Positions 23,136 to 34,430 of a DNA stretch of 64,000 nucleotides are shown piece after piece. Origin of the DNA: Gnetum montanum (lineage: Eukaryota; Streptophyta; Gnetopsida; Gnetales; Gnetaceae). The DNA lies in NCBI GenBank assembly GCA_015680685.1, contig MNCI01004504.1:79409-143408 (forward strand), in the 5' to 3' direction. The notes below the pieces were generated by a model. The model had not been told where the DNA came from. It ran no database searches and was given only the letters and a program-made list of their open reading frames with translations. The first letter of the stretch is position 1, and each line of letters starts with the position of its first letter. A program made the translations under genes and the position numbers.

Positions 23136-24410
23136 GTTTCTTCACTGAGCCAAGTATTTTATGGAAATTAATAGGAAACTTTATAAAGTATGTCCCGATG
23201 GCTTGGTCCACTAGTGCATTCCCGATATAGATCAACTGCAAGTTCTCCAATATGATCATGAGGTTCCTTGTGGTGGTCATTGTGCCAGGAGATGAACAAC
23301 CATTAAAATCTTGCTTGCAAGATATTATTGGCCTACATTGTTTCAGGATGCCTATCATTTCATCCAATCTTGTGAGTGTTATCAACGTGATGGGTAATGA
23401 CTGCTAGAATGAAGGGTTTTCAACAATGGATTCAACCCTTAGAACCCTTCGATATATGGGGAGTTGATTTTATGGGGCCCATTAAACCAATGTCCAATGC
23501 AAAATATTACAGCATTGTTGTCATTGACTACTTTACAAAATGGATAGAAGCAACCACTATTATGGATTGTAAATCAACTACTGCTACATGATTTTTTCAA
23601 AAAAAAAATTGTAAACAGGTTTGGTGTGCCTCATGCACTTATTTTGAATAATGGTACACACTTCATAAGTTCAACTTTCTGAAAACTAATGCAATGCTTA
23701 GGGGTTGAGCATAAACTAACTACACCATATCACCCCCAAGTGAATGGTCAAGTTGAAGTCACCAATAGAGAGATTACAAAAATATTGACATGAACTATTA
23801 GCAAGTATAGGTGAGATTGGAGCATAAAACTAAACAATGCTCTTTGGGAATACCGCTCCACATGGAAAATCCCTATAGGTTACTCTCCCTATGAGTTAGT
23901 ATACGGAAAACTTTCAACACTTCCCATTCAAGCAGAACTTTGTACATTATCTATGGCGTGTGACCTCAATCTTGACCTGAATCTAGCACACAAAAAAACA
24001 ATTGATGAACCTTAACTTGCTAGATGAAAATCTACTAGCTACCTTGTCATCTAATGAATTGCACAAGGCCTTCAATAAACAACTTCATGACTTAAGGATT
24101 AGGAAAGTTAAATATCAACTAGGAGATAAGGTTCTCTACTAGAATCCCACACATGAATCAATGCACTAAGTTCCTAACACTATGGGAAGGACCTTATATT
24201 ATCTATGAAACTTTTCTTTTAAGAGCCATAATGATCTTTAAACCTAAAAGCCCAAACAAGAGATTATTGGTCAACATCCAACAAACCAAACCTTTCCTTG
24301 AGCCTAGGATAGCCAATACTCATACTACCTATGTTGGTGGACAACCCTACTCTCTATTTTGGATCTCCTCCTTCCAGCTCAATCATGGGGGAGAGGGCCA
24401 CCAATGCTAA
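23136..24410 (+). pseudogene. Integrase of copy B
   Basis: An HHCC zinc-binding region reads HEVPCGGH..., then SCECYQ at about 23255-23385. The core follows: WGVDFMGPIKPMSN (first Asp), YFTKWIEATT, then LILNNGTHF at about 23640, where the family has LDNGTHF, so the second catalytic Asp is Asn, then NGQVEVTNREI with the Glu. The C-terminal part has WEGPYIIYE and LLVNIQQTKPFLEP, ending in HGGEGHQC at the TAA 24408-24410. That ending, inside a run of G, is shared with copies C and D and overlaps the next frame. Confidence 0.85.
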
Positions 24411-24585
24411 CCATTACAAGCCCTCAACTCTTTTTTTATTTTTGTTTCACATTTTTTTTACACCTTTTTTTTACACATCTTTTCATATTTACTTATTTTT
24501 GTTTCACACCATCGTTACCATTTTTACTATTTCTTTATTTGTTTGTTTGATTTACTTTCATTCATCATATAATAAGTGCTCATGA
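24385..24585 (+). CDS. Phe-rich hydrophobic frame overlapping the pol stop (ORF2, copy B)
   Basis: A 66-codon frame starts at an ATG inside the ATGGGGGA run and overlaps the pol C-terminus in another frame by 26 bp. It begins MGERATNANHYKPS and then becomes almost wholly hydrophobic, rich in Phe, Leu, Ile and Tyr, with at least one stretch long enough to span a membrane. The same start, N-terminal pattern (MG.xAT.AN) and hydrophobic tail occur in copies C and D. The tail comes from a T-rich tract, so its hydrophobicity could be a by-product of base composition. No family is recognised. An envelope-like or accessory role is only a guess. Confidence 0.35.
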   Translation: MGERATNANHYKPSTLFLFLFHIFFTPFFYTSFHIYLFLFHTIVTIFTISLFVCLIYFHSSYNKCS

Positions 24586-25722
24586 TGGTGGATTGTATTA
24601 TAATGGCATTGATTGCTAATGTTCAATTTTTACCTTTGAAATTTGATGCTGATACTAAGATGTGGTTCTTTTGATAAAATAGGTAAGGAATCCACACTGT
24701 CCATGTGTCCATTCAACTCTGTGGTCTCCCTTGGCTTTGGAACTATACTGTCCCTTTTTCTAAATAAACTTGTTCATGAATTGGTGGCTTGGTATTCTTC
24801 AAACCAAGGAAAAAATCAATGGTTAAAAAGGGTGTGACTTCAAGGAGATTCGATGTATTTGTGCTGATTATTCTCCTAGGCACTTGGATGTTTTTCATAC
24901 AATCTTCTGTCATTCTACTATTAGCCAATTACTATAAATTTTATTGAATAAAAATAAGTCTTTACATGGTGTGGTTCTCATGTAAAGAAAAAAAATAGTG
25001 AGAATTCAAAGCACACCCCTTAGACATAATAAAACCACTGGGCTACAAGCACTAGTTATGGCACTAGAAAGACATGTTACCCATGCCTAAAGGTTCCCTC
25101 TAACTAAGACCCTATCTTGCTTTCTACTTCTCTATCTCACTCTCCTTGGAATGGTGGTGACTTTTCATGGAAGCATTCTTGCTACTTCAAGAGGATGGAT
25201 TGGTCAAGTGTGTTCATGCGAGGTCACTAGATGTGGTTGGTTTGAATTCAGATTTGGAATGAATTCTACTCAGTCACCTTAACCACACACTACACAAGGG
25301 ACTCTATACAACCTTGCTCTTGGGATTCCATTCCATATGCAGATGGAAATCATACGAACAATGGAGTAGGCTTCGAAGAAGCACTCAAGATGGACCGAAA
25401 CTAGAGCATTTATGAAAGGAGCAAGTTTGATGATGTGAATATGGATAAACAATGGAAGGAACAATCTCGACATTGGTGACAACACATTTCATCTTCTTTC
25501 TCCTCTCTTCTCCTATTCAAGCTACCAAATAAAGGCTTGGATTTCATTTATGTACGAGTGTTCACCACAATGGTCATGAACACTAATGTTGTAATATGCT
25601 TATTGATCCGTTCACTAGGCACATTGAGTCTATCATCCCATTCCACTTTCAGTTGTCAATTAGTCAATAATCTCATACCTTTCCAATATTTTGTAAGGAA
25701 CTCAAGGATAAGTTTCCATTTA
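24586..25722 (+). other. Post-integrase region of copy B
   Basis: Between ORF2 and the polypurine tract. About 25142-25262 carries a frame reading LLLQEDGLVKCVHARSLDVV that ends at a TGA (25260-25262) shared in position with copies C and D. About 25345-25500 carries the remnant of ORF3 (KHSRWTETRAFMKG, then INNGRNNLDIGDNT). Relative to copy C, several hundred bases upstream of this remnant are deleted, joining ..GGGATTCCATTCC to ATATGCAGATGG near 25340. Confidence 0.5.
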
Positions 25723-25734
25723 GTCGTGGGGGTA
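25723..25734 (+). other. Polypurine tract of copy B
   Basis: GTCGTGGGGGTA stands directly before the 3' LTR start TGATGA. Copies C and D have GTCATGGGGGTA or ATCATGGGGGTA at the same place. This is the expected site for plus-strand priming. Confidence 0.75.
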
Positions 25735-26501
25735 TGATGAACCACAATATCGGGGCCGCAATATCGAAGCTTACCATGCTATGTCGAATACCCAATATCA
25801 GGACTTGTCTCCTTACCTATAAATAAGAGGCGGGGGCACTTGGTTTTGTAGTAGTTATTTAGACCCTTAGCCGAACTCTTGCCTTTTCTCCCTCCTAGAG
25901 TTAGAATTATTTCTACGTGCCTTCAATAGGAGTCATAAAGTGAACGGATATTTATTCGAGCATTGTGTACCTGAGCACACCTTGTGTATGGCAATAAAGA
26001 TGAACTTTATGATAACCTTGCAGCATCTAGAATAGAATAATTAGTGTTAATTGATGTTATTAAATGATTTCCTAGTTAATTAATGTCTTCTCTCACCCTA
26101 CACTTTCTTAAGTAAATACACTCAGTACGATCACTTCGAGCATGCATGTAATGCTTAGTAACCCAGTAACGATTAGCATTTGGTAATCCTAGTAGTGGTG
26201 CACTAGTTCAGGATGTGTCCTGCAAGTGGGAATGGATGCTGGTGTTAGGATTAGTTCAAACTTAGTTAATGAGTAGTTAAGTTAAATTAGTCACTTAGTT
26301 ATCTCTCTCCTCCCTTATTAGCACAGAACATAAAAACATAAAAGATAAAAAAATCATATACCTCAAGCTTACTTAACCATACAATCATGACATACAAGTT
26401 TGGGAAGACAACGATTAACCAACCTATCCTTGTTTCACAGAGGCACATAAGCACTTAGTCCTTAGAATTCGACCGAATCAGGGGTACCTTGCCGCTCATC
26501 A
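25735..26501 (+). repeat. 3' LTR of copy B
   Basis: Starts TGATGAACC, TATAAATA at 25819-25826, AATAAA in the GCAATAAAGATGAAC segment, end CGCTCATCA. Compared with the 5' LTR it lacks about 35 bp near the end (between GACCGAATC and GGGGTACC). Like the 5' LTR it has CGATATCG-type palindromes in U3, some decayed. Confidence 0.88.
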
Positions 26502-26719
26502 AAGAAATTAGGATAGGTTTTGCATATATAAAATTTTTGATGCAAATTAAAGATCAAATGAGTATATATAAAGACTTTCCCTTTGTGGAATATCTATTCA
26601 TCTAATGAATAGGGTATTATATAATGATAAAACATACAATTAATCATGCTAATAATAGATTTTAGAAGAGAATTCCATAAAAAATATTTAAATAGTAAAA
26701 AATATAAGAGAGAGGTATT
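26502..26719. other. Spacer between copy B and element F
   Basis: AT-rich; nothing recognised. It may be the 3' non-coding part of element F. Confidence 0.4.
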
Positions 26720-28435
26720 CTTCTATTTCTTCAATATCATAAATACTTATATTATATGGCTTTATGTAGTGTCCGTTAACTAAAGTGTTTTTCCTTCATG
26801 ATTTGATAATTCAACTAAACCATTTGTATTAACTTTACTAATTTGACATGATCCAACCCATTTTTTAGAAAATTTACTTTTATAATTATTACACTTTGGA
26901 TTGAACATTAAATATTAATCTCTTACATGGAATTTAATCATCCTAATTTTTTTATAATGAAGCATTTTTCTTTTCTCTTATTCTAATTTTTTTCTTAGTA
27001 AAGCATTCCTACTTAGTTCATCCAACTAGTTCATACTTTCCACCCATTTTTTAATCCTTTATTCAAGTTTATGCTAAGTGATTATGCGGTTTTTAAGGTT
27101 TTAATCTTAAAGTCCATTAAGAGAATAGGAATCTTCCCATAGATTAATTTGTATGATGTTTTTCCTATGCTATTTCTAAAGTTATTCAATATTCCCATAT
27201 CATATTAGATAATTTTTCTATCTAATTAGTTTTATTTGTATTCACTAACTTAGATTAGTATCCTATTGATCTCTTTCTTACAAATTTTAGTTTTTTTATT
27301 AGTTTATCAATTATAGGTCACTCCCATCCTATGTTCTATATTGTATTTTTCTAATAAATCTTGAAAAGCTTTTCTAGTGAGATGAGTTTAATAGTCAAAT
27401 ATTAATAATTGAGGTATCCCTTATCTATGTATTATGTTTTTACAAAAGAATTTAGTAGTTATTTTTTAAGAATATTCTATCACTACTTCAACTTCTATAC
27501 ATTTGGTTAAGTAGTCAATAGTTACCATAATATATTCTTTTCCTAAGCTTTTAGGGTGTATAGGATCAATAAAGATAGTTCTCCAAAGTTTATTACTATA
27601 TAATTTTATAAAAATCTAAGAGTTCACCTTCTCATTGGAATATATCATAATGTTTTACATAAGTATGACAATTTTTAAAAAGACTATTCTAATAGATACC
27701 CACTTTCAAAATTTTCAATGTTGTTCTAGGTCCACCATTATGTCCTCCTTTATCACCTTTAGGAGTAGAATTAATGATTTATTTTTTACCCTCCTCACCT
27801 ATGCATCTTCTTAAAATGTTATTTATACAATATTTAAATAAGGGATGAATAGGTTTAAGCATTTTATGGGAAGTAATTTTTTTTATTATATGTAAGATTT
27901 TTTGGAAGGATTTGTTTTTCTAAGAATTACTAAATAGGATAATACCAAGCTTCATTAGAATACTAAAATATTTTTTCATCAAAGAACTTATTAACTAAGA
28001 AACTACCTTCATTTTCATTAAATCTAAGTTCTAAAATATGATAGACCAATATATTTTACATTCCCCTGTTGTCAACAATTTTCAAGTCAAATTCCTATAA
28101 TAGGAGTATCCAACTAATAATTCTAGAGTTTATCTCTTTTTTCTCCATTAAAAATTAGATTTTTTTATGGTTTGTGTGGATATATGTTTTGTATCCTATG
28201 ATTTAGTGCGTAAATTTATTTATCACTATAACAAGAATCAACAATTATTTTTCGATAATAGTATAATTCTATTGTGCTTTGTTAAACTACTACTAATATA
28301 GCTAATGATGTATGGTTGGCTATTATCATCTTTTTATTCTTATTATAGCTCCCATAGAATGAGAAGAGGCATCAATCATGATATCAAAAGGATTCTACCA
28401 ACTAGGCCCTTAAAGAATGAAGGAATTTCAAACAA
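26720..28435 (-). pseudogene. RNase H and integrase of gypsy element F (left half)
   Basis: Minus-strand translation from the right end: MIDASSHSMGAII near 28370-28330 (RNase H first block, family ..DAS..A.GA.L), then IISWILLL.EFDLKIVDN near 28130-28070 (family ..RW.L.LQEFDL.I..), then integrase with FIDPIHPKSLGKEYIMVTIDYLTK at about 27570-27500 (family DFIGPI.P.S....YILV..DYFTKW), and at the C-terminus KFSKKWVG...VNTNGLVEL with a KxxVNGHxxKPY-like ending near 26780. Many stops. The upstream half of the same element (gag, protease, RT) lies at 43926-46960, displaced by element G. Confidence 0.72.
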
Positions 28436-29220
28436 TGAAAGAATTTATTGGTTATCTTGACTTCACAAAAGATAAGCTAACAAAAATTTTATTCTTGGAA
28501 ATATTAGGAAATTTTAAATTATTTTAGAAAAATAAGTACTACAAAAGATATCTAAAGGCTAAGGTTATGTTATATTCATTCCAAGCTATCAAAAATCACA
28601 ATATTTTTGGTAGTGCAATTTTGAAAGAAGATAACTCAAAAATTGTTTAGTTTTTTATGCTGAAATTTTAACTAAATCTTCCCAATTTGAGCAAAATTTT
28701 AGAACTCACAAAATCTACCAAATTGTAAAGCAAACTTTTTCCAAAATGGCAATAAATATTGAGATGTAATTTTAGATGCATGTATCTAACTATTCTAGCT
28801 TTCAAATAAATCTAAAATAACTAAAAAATACTTGAAATGACTAAGATGTGATCAAAATAGTGAATTCCCCCAATTTCAACTATTTAACTTTGAAGATTAA
28901 GTAAATAATGATGAATTGATGATGAACAAGTGAAATTCTTGCTAAGATTATGCTGATGATTTTATGATATGAATTTCCAAGATATTTCTTGGATATATAT
29001 GTGTGACAACTAGGGGAAAGTTTACTAAAAATAATATAATATAGTCCTCATGACAAAATAAGCCTAAAATTTTGTGTGTGTGTGTGTGTGTGTGGATTGG
29101 AGCTAAAATAACATTACAACTACCCATCAATCCAAAATTTGTCTATATTTTATTAAAATAAACTCCTATTATATAATAAAAATAAAAAATTATTATCTTC
29201 TACTCTAAAAAAACCAATGA
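28436..29220 (-). repeat. 3' LTR of copia element G (left)
   Basis: Plus-strand reading begins TGAAAGAATTTATTGG and ends ..ACTCTAAAAAAACCAATGA. It aligns with 33349-33650 plus 43366-43922 over most of its length (for example GTGATCAAAATAGTGAAT and ATTAAAATAAACTCCTAT). On the minus strand a purine-rich TTAGGAGGGA lies directly upstream and fits the polypurine tract. It contains an 11-unit TG microsatellite at 29073-29094. Confidence 0.78.
29073..29094 (+). repeat. (TG)11 microsatellite in the LTR of G
   Basis: Eleven perfect TG units followed by GATTGG. The equivalent place in the other LTR (43789-43804) is (AT)8 followed by GGATTAGG. Confidence 0.95.
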
Positions 29221-29259
29221 TCCCTCCTAAGAGTGGAAGGCAATCTTCATTCTTTATCT

Positions 29260-30700
29260 TTACTTGCTTCTTTCTTTGTCATGTTTTGAATTCCTATAGA
29301 TTCATTAACATACTTGATCCTATGAGAAAATATTTTTTATTATTAAGTCAGTAAGTTACTCTTTTAAACTAATGTGAATGATTTTGATGGTTTCTTCTTT
29401 CACTTCTTGCTTAATGAAATAGTACTTGATGTCAATGTGTTTGGACTTTTTGTGATACACATAGTCTTGGGATCTTTGAATTGTTACTGTATTATCATAA
29501 TACAAATTTGTAGGAAGATCAACTTTGAATCCTAAGTGTAAGAGAAGTTTTTCTCAGCTAGAGTATATATTGGAAGCATTCTACCATGGCAATAAATTCA
29601 ACTTCACAAATGGATAAGTTAATAGATGTTTGTTCTTTGACTTCTAGTATACTGGATTTTTTCCATGTCTAATGAGATCTCCTAATGTGAATTTTCTATC
29701 ATCTTTGTCTTCTACCTAATTACCATATGAACATGCATGAATCTTATTATCTCCTTTACAAAATTAAATCCAAAATTTTGTAAGTTTCTTTTACACACTT
29801 GACAAGATGAACAAGTGCTTGCATGTGAGATTGTCTTGGTTCTATGTGAATCTAGATAAGTATGATGTTGCATATTCTAAATCTAGTCTAGTATGACAAC
29901 GAAACCAGAGTGATCCAATCATGGTTCTATACATGATTGCATCTATGAAAGGAGTATTATCTTTGCTAGCTAACTTTAAAATATATGGCAAAGGAGTGTT
30001 GACTTACTTCTTATTATTTAGATTTAATTTTTTAATGATGGAATTTGAATATTTAGTCTGATGAATCTACATTCCCTTTTTATCCTAGTTTACTTTAATT
30101 CCTAGGAAGTCTTTGAATTCTCCAAGGTCCTTCATTTTGAATTCAATTTTCATATCATTCTTGAAATCTTCTGGTAGCCTTCTATTAGTGACAATAAAGA
30201 TATTGTTATGTAGATATAGTGATATGATGATGAATTCATCTTCATCCTTCTTAAAATAATGTTGGTTCAAACATGTAATTTCAATAATTTTTTTCTGGTG
30301 AGATAGTCATCAATTCTCTAGGTGCCTACTTTAGGTCATATACAGCTTTGTTGAGTTTGCAACCTTATTCTCTTTTCCTTTAATAACATTAAGGATAGTA
30401 TAAATATACTTCTTCTTTGATTTTTCTATTTAGAAATGCTAAGTTGACATCCATTTGTTGAACCTTTAGATCTTTATGTATCACTATGAAGAGAATGAGC
30501 TTGAATATTTCAAATTTGATCACTGATGCAAATATTTCTTAATATTCAATGTTTTTTTATTGTTTGAATCCTCTTTCCATAAGTCTTGTTTGTGTGTTTT
30601 GACTTCTCCTTTCTTATTGTACTTTTTTTATACAACCACTTGAAATCAATAACCCTTTTAACATTTGTTTTATTCACTAATTCTCATGTGTTATTTCTTA
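29260..30700 (-). pseudogene. Reverse transcriptase and RNase H of copia element G
   Basis: The frame 30270-30085 reads DEFIIISLYLHNNIFIVTN (family ..V.LYVDD.I.TG, here HNN, so the catalytic Asp pair is lost), then FKMKDLGEFKDFLGI, diagnostic for copia RT. Further left come decayed TKYSNSIIKKLN and YRTMIGSLW, then the RNase H: VEDKDDRKFTLG (family D.DDRKST.G) near 29700, PTNLYYDNTVTIQ near 29510, and HKKSKHIDIKYYFI near 29440. The order and motifs are those of Ty1/copia. Stops and frameshifts occur throughout. Confidence 0.85.
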
Positions 30701-31880
30701 GGATGGAATTATATTCTTTGTCCATGGCTTCTTTCCAAAATTTTAATTGTATGCCTTCATTCATATTGGTTGGTTCATTTGAAATTTCTGAATATGCCAT
30801 ACTTGTTATATTGTGAGATCTCATAGTTCTTCTTTTAAAAATTTTATGTAGCATTTGAGTGCATAGATTGTCTCTTTGAACCGAAGGTCTTAAAATTTGA
30901 TTCATGTCATATTTCTCTTATTGTTTTAAAAAAATACTTGTACTGAAATTTGTTTTATCAATTATAACATCTTTTGAAACATGTCATTTTTGATTTGTTG
31001 GGTTGTAACACCTGTATCTACTAGTGTGAGAATCATAACCAAAAAAATTCATTTCTTTCCTTTGTCTTCAAGTTTTTCAATGAATAGTTTTGGGTTCTTA
31101 ATATAGCAATGATGCCCAAATATTCTCATATGACTTAGGTTAGGAATTCTATTATATAAAACAGCATATGAAGATCTATCTTCATTGCTTGTATGATGAT
31201 TTGATTAAAAATATAACAAGAAGTTATGATAGTTGTACTTCAATATTGATTAGGTAGTGAGGCATGCTTTAGTAAGCACCTTGTCATGTCTTGTATTATT
31301 TCAATTTTTCTTTCAGCTACTCCATTTGATTGCAAGCTATATTCACATGTGATCTAATGAAAGATATCATTTTCTTTATAGAACTTGTCAAACTCTTTAT
31401 TTATGAATTTACATCCTTTGTCTGATTTGATGTTTTTAATCATGAAATGCATGGATTTTTCAATTAGTTTATGGAAAGTTTCAAAGTAATTGATGGCTTC
31501 ATTCTTTTGCTTTAGATTATAAGTCCAAGTGTATCTTGAGTAGTCATCTACTATAACTATGAAATAACTTATCCCTTCTACTGAAATAGTGCACATTGGT
31601 CCATCAAGATCCATGTGGAGAAGATCAAATGATTTTTCCTTCTTTATCATGTAAGAGTTATGAGGAGAACTGGTTTTCTTTCCTTTTATGAGAGTCTCAC
31701 ATTTTTCTTGAGGAATATCTGATATCTTTATTCCTATAGCTTTTTCTTATTTGATCATTCTTTCAATTTTGTGATAGAAGGTGTGACAAGCCTTCCATGT
31801 CAAAGTCTAGATTTGTTGAAATCCTCTCATTTTCCTTGACTTCATCTTTATTTGGAATTTGATTGGCTTATTTTTTGAGG
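30701..31880 (-). pseudogene. Integrase of copia element G
   Basis: The open frame 31650-31354 starts MIKKEKSFDLLHMDLDGPM (family ..LIHSDVCGPM, first Asp) and continues SYFIVIVDDYSRYTWTY and KSDKGCKFINKEFDKFYKEND, containing the second Asp. After one stop, SLQSNGVAERKIEII supplies the catalytic Glu. The three acidic residues are therefore still readable. About 31100-30701 holds the decayed C-terminal part with a KxF-type PN.SK region. A GAG-pre-integrase segment probably lies at about 31850-31700. Confidence 0.85.
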
Positions 31881-33316
31881 ACCTACTTTTCTTGAGTAGC
31901 ATGCTTACTTATGATATCTACTTTTTCACTGAGATAGTCACATTCAAGATACGATATTTTTTTATTTAAATATTTTATTTTCATAATTTCTTCACCATTG
32001 GGTTTGTTGAAAATGCACAAATTACTCTTGAAACTAACACTATTTTCTCCACTAGAGACTTGTCCAACAAATATGAGAGGGTTGGATAGATTAGAAATAT
32101 AATACACATTAGAAATGGTGACTTTTTATCCATTGCTTAATTTAACTACACAATATCCTATTCCTTCTATAACTATGTATTTTCCATCTCTAATTTTGAT
32201 GTTTCCAAGACTACTATTTATTTTGTAAATTACAAGATAATTTTTGGAGGGTTTTGTATGATTGGAGCATCAACTGTATACAATCCAAGAATCTTCCTTT
32301 ATTTCTTTGATTAAATTGAAGGCTACATAATTACCTAACTTTTGTTTTAGTATCCTTTTGATATGATGAGGTATTATCTTATAAAGTTTTTTCATCTATT
32401 TTTTTAGAACTAATTCTAGTCTAGGATTGGTCAATGATATGGCCTTTTCTTTTGTAGAAGTTATAATATTTTTTTTCTTGATTAATTTTATCAGTCTCTT
32501 TCTATAGTTGAATCTCTTCCTCTTCCTCTTATATTTTGACCAACATTTTCCTCTAAGTGCATTTCTTGATATCTATTTTGATAATCAAATCTTTCTCTTC
32601 CTTTGAATCTTCATTACCTACCTCTTCCTCTTTGCTAGTTATGTAGGCTTGATCATATTCACTACCTTATTTTTTATTCTTTATAATTTGCAAGGTTCTA
32701 ACTTGAGCAACTAATTCATTGATACTAAGCTTGTTAAAGTCCTTTGAAAGTATCATGTTTTTCATCATATTTTAGAATCTTGAATCTATGTAAATATGTA
32801 GAGAGCTTGAATTACTCTCTAAACCCTTTTCCTATTGGTATATTCAAAGCCATATTCATCTATTTTTCATAAGTTTTCATACATTATGATAAAGAAGTCT
32901 TCAACACATTCATTTCCTCTAATTTCCAAAGTATTAAAAAAAATTTGTAGATTAGTTGTTACGTTTGTTAATTTTCTAAGCTACCTTTATATTCTAATTG
33001 AAATTATCCCCTACTTCTTTAGCAATAGTATGAAAATTATCTTTCAAAAATAACTTGTGAGACACTAGCCACTAGCATCATGAGTGCCAAATTATTACTC
33101 TTCCTTTTGGTTTCCTATTCTTTGATTTTTAATCTAGTGAAATCTTTAAAATCATGGATAATTTCAAAACTTATTTCAACTATTTCCCAATAGTCATTAT
33201 GTTCAAGGAGGCCTATCATCATCCTTATCCATAGGATAAAATATTAAGTGTCATTAATGATGATGAAGCATCTAGCTGTCTTTTGTACTTATATTTTTTT
33301 TTTACATGAACTTGGT
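31881..33316 (-). pseudogene. Gag and protease region of copia element G (badly decayed)
   Basis: By position this is gag and protease. The frame 32107-31883 has MYYISNLSNPLIFVGQVSSG and a repeated-hydrophobic pattern that fits the region after the protease, but no DSGA active site is legible. About 32640-32480 is very Arg-rich on the minus strand, as in gag near the zinc knuckle; the CCHC itself was not found. Confidence 0.5.
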
Positions 33317-33328
33317 GTTCCAATACCA
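33317..33328 (-). other. Primer-binding site of copia element G, initiator tRNA-Met type
   Basis: Read on the minus strand, TGGTATTGGAAC matches the usual plant primer site TGGTATCAGAGC at 9 of 12 positions. It lies about 20 bp beyond the LTR end at 33349, a longer gap than is common, so the LTR may extend closer to it. Confidence 0.6.
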
Positions 33329-33348
33329 ACTAAAAAAATTTTAGGTGG

Positions 33349-33650
33349 TGAAAGAATTTCTTATTTATCTTGACTTCACAAAGAATCAACTAATAAAATT
33401 TATATTATTAGAAAGCTTAGGAAAGTTTCTATTGTTTGAGAAAAAGAATCATTACAAAACATATTCAAAGGCTAATGTTATGTTATGTTTTTTTCAAGTT
33501 ATCAAAAGTTGTAGCAATTTGGTAGTATAACTTTGAGAGATGATAACTCAAAAATTGTTGTATTTCTAATGCTAACATTTTACTAAATATTATCATAGAT
33601 ATTATCTTTCAAATAAATTTGAGATTACATCCAATTACTATGATATGAGG
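33349..33650 (-). repeat. 5' LTR of copia element G, part 1
   Basis: Begins TGAAAGAATTTCTTATTTATC, the same start as 28436, and runs to the insertion point of copy C. The last five bases, TGAGG (33646-33650), are repeated after copy C. Confidence 0.75.
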
Positions 33651-34429
33651 TGATGAGCCGCAATATCACATCTGCCACACGATATCGCGTCCTTCCCCAT
33701 CTTCTATAAATAAGAGGCAGTGCCCTTTGTTCCAAGGTAGTTAGACTTAGACCCTTAGCTAGATTCTTGTAGTTTTTTCATTCTAGAGTTAGAATTATTT
33801 CTGTGTGCCCATAGTAGGAGTCATAGAGTGAACGAATCTTTATTCGAGCAATTTGTACCTGAGCACAATTTTGTGTACGGAAATAAAGACGAACTTTATG
33901 ATAAACCTTGTAGCATACAGATTAAGATAATTAGTAATTAATTATTTTTTAATTCTTTCCTAGTTAATTAATATCTCTCTCAACCTTTGACCCTCTTAGT
34001 TAAGTACACTCAGTACGACCGCTTCGAGCATGTGTGTCGCGCTTGGTAACCCAGTAACAATTGGCGTTTGGTAATCCCAGTAGCATTGCACTGGTTCAGG
34101 ATGTGTACAGCAAGTTAAAATGGATACTGGTGTTAGGAACATTTAGAAACTAGTTAATGAATAGTTAACGTAAGTTAGCCACTTAGTTCTCTCTTCCTCT
34201 CCTTATTAGCAGAAGACATAAAAAAGAAAAAAGTTATAAAAATCATATACCTCAAGCTTACTTAACCATACAACCATGAAAATACAAGTAAGTTTGGGAA
34301 GACAATGATTAATTAACCCTGAGTGTTCCATTAAGGTGTATAAGCACTTAGTCCTTGGAGTTCGACCGGATCATGCATGAAATGCTCGTATTTGTATGGG
34401 TGAGTGTAGGGGTACCTCGCCACTCATCA
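33651..34429 (+). repeat. 5' LTR of copy C
   Basis: Starts TGATGAGCCGC, ends GCCACTCATCA. TATAAATA at 33705-33712, AATAAA at 33882-33887. It is 28 bp shorter than the 3' LTR because it lacks part of the palindrome cluster in U3. Confidence 0.93.
33661..33712 (+). promoter_or_regulatory. U3 palindromes and TATA box, copy C 5' LTR
   Basis: Two palindromes (CAATATCAC and CGATATCGCG) precede TATAAATA at 33705. The 3' LTR of the same element has four. Confidence 0.65.
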
Positions 34430-34430
34430 T

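Larger units (their letters stand above)
17246..26501 (+). mobile_element. Athila-like Ty3/gypsy retrotransposon, TGATGAG family, copy B
   Basis: A two-LTR element of 9256 bp on the plus strand: LTR 17246-18065, primer site at 18067, gag, protease, RT, RNase H, integrase, post-integrase region, polypurine tract, LTR 25735-26501. The Athila affiliation is inferred from the protease block (..SVNLIS..., PLGLVEDIV), the RNase H end ENVVADHLSQL and the tRNA-Asp-like primer site. Many in-frame stops show it is inactive. The flanking pentamers (GAAAC on the left, AAGAA on the right) do not match, so target duplication is lost or the ends come from different insertions. Confidence 0.9.

Noticed and set aside
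24331-24383. Upstream extension of the ORF2 frame before its ATG in copy B
   Set aside because: That part overlaps the pol C-terminus, which is the conserved coding frame there; the shared ATG in the G run is the better start.
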